Origin: Roseibium sp. Sym1
GTDB taxonomy: Bacteria; Pseudomonadota; Alphaproteobacteria; Rhizobiales; Stappiaceae
Assembly: GCF_027359675.1 (NCBI RefSeq)
Contig: NZ_CP114786.1
Span: forward strand, 2,640,501 to 2,704,500
Reading direction: 5' to 3'
DNA length: 64,000 nt
The notes under the pieces were generated by a model. The model was not told where the DNA came from, did no database searches, and saw only the letters and a program-made list of their open reading frames with translations. Positions within the stretch are counted from its first letter, which is position 1; each line of letters begins with the position of its first letter. Of the stretch, positions 63,511 through 64,000 are shown piece by piece. The translations under genes were made by a program, and so were the position numbers.

Positions 63511-64000
63511 ATGAATTCCGGGCCGAATATCATTTCTCAGGCTTTTCGATCTGTCCTTTCATGCTGGAAATATTTCTTCGGTATCGTTCTGTTTTTGTTT
63601 ATTCTTGATTGCGTCAACATGTTGTACGACATCGACAATTCAATAACTGTCGCCAAGGCTTTTGCCGAGGCCGGCGTGGTTTTCTATGTTTGTCTTTCTT
63701 TTCTCGGGCTGGATGTCAGCTCAAAGGAGAACGGAAAGAAATACATGGGATTTTCCCTGCGGTTTCTATTCCTGCTCTATGTGCCGGTCATAGTCGCTTC
63801 AATACTCGTCGTGGCGCTTGCAGCATCAACCCTGCAGGGTGCGCAACCAGGAACGGGGTACTTCATGGGCCTCACCATGCTGTGCGTGGGTGGTGTCTAT
63901 TTTTTTGCCATGTTTTTGTTCGGGACCGTGTTTCCCGCGCGGCTGTTCGGTGTCAGGCCTGAGATCGGGGCCGCCGTGGGACGGGCGTTTCGGCAGGCCG
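63511..64000 (+). CDS. Inner-membrane protein, C-terminal part beyond the window
   Basis: The reading frame begins at ATG 63511, six bases after GGAGGTG, and remains open to the window end (163 codons). Hydrophobic stretches at about residues 23-38 (FFGIVLFLFILDCVNM), 52-67, 84-108 and 121-145 indicate four transmembrane helices so far. The last residues read RAFRQA. Composition is less GC-rich than its neighbours. I do not recognise the family; the rest lies outside the window. Confidence 0.7.
   Translation, partial: MNSGPNIISQAFRSVLSCWKYFFGIVLFLFILDCVNMLYDIDNSITVAKAFAEAGVVFYVCLSFLGLDVSSKENGKKYMGFSLRFLFLLYVPVIVASILVVALAASTLQGAQPGTGYFMGLTMLCVGGVYFFAMFLFGTVFPARLFGVRPEIGAAVGRAFRQA

Overview
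The window looks like chromosomal DNA from a motile alphaproteobacterium of the Hyphomicrobiales (Rhizobiales). A marine Stappiaceae genus such as Roseibium/Labrenzia is my best guess, but this is an inference from gene content and order, not from a database search. The evidence is GC-rich coding sequence, the cpoB-tilS-ftsH-glmM order, CtrA and ChpT of the alphaproteobacterial cell-cycle phosphorelay, an RpoH heat-shock sigma factor, a DUF1134 (EipA-type) envelope protein, and dense GANTC (CcrM) sites in front of ctrA. Nearly all of the DNA is ordinary, tightly packed core genome. I see no prophage, insertion sequence with a transposase, or CRISPR array.

Layout. 1-6.3 kb: the end of cpoB, then tilS, ftsH, glmM and an outer-membrane beta-barrel protein. 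6.5-11.7 kb: a 1,700-residue secreted protein with about six DUF11 repeats, one of which holds a nested peptidoglycan-binding domain. 11.8-14.6 kb: serC-serA (serine biosynthesis) behind a probable serC leader RNA. 14.7-19.3 kb: a convergent EamA transporter, then purA and a membrane-anchored low-complexity protein. 19.3-21.3 kb: a TPP riboswitch controlling a thiamine-precursor ABC transporter (permease and binding protein only, no ATPase). 21.3-26.1 kb: a CHASE2 adenylate cyclase, rpoH, and rluD, which overlaps head to head with a small membrane protein. 26.3-30.3 kb: tRNA-Glu, a GlpR-like repressor, a coiled-coil protein, EipA and a YHS protein.

30.5-43.1 kb is a regulation and motility block: chpT, then cheA-cheW-cheY-cheB-cheR, a metallo-beta-lactamase-fold protein, an EndoU-like ribonuclease fused to a lamin-tail-like domain, a 303-bp nested palindromic element, ctrA, and divergent fliI-fliJ. 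ChpT and CtrA belong to one phosphorelay (CckA-ChpT-CtrA), and CtrA classically drives flagellar and chemotaxis genes, so this block probably works as a unit.

43.2-64 kb: a PqiA-like protein, a DUF2336 protein, a large MscS channel, glpD-glpK (aerobic glycerol use, with the likely regulator GlpR 20 kb away), a complete dppABCDF peptide transporter, an arsR-arsC-acr3 arsenic resistance operon, a GntR regulator divergent from a D-amino-acid-dehydrogenase-like flavoprotein, a DUF2270 membrane protein, a secreted SH3/MliC-like protein, a small secreted unknown, and the start of a membrane protein cut by the window edge.

The most interesting items are the EndoU-LTD fusion and the palindromic element whose left tip supplies that gene's stop codon, the GANTC cluster between ctrA and fliI, the nested domain in the DUF11 protein, and the riboswitch leader in front of an ATPase-less transporter.
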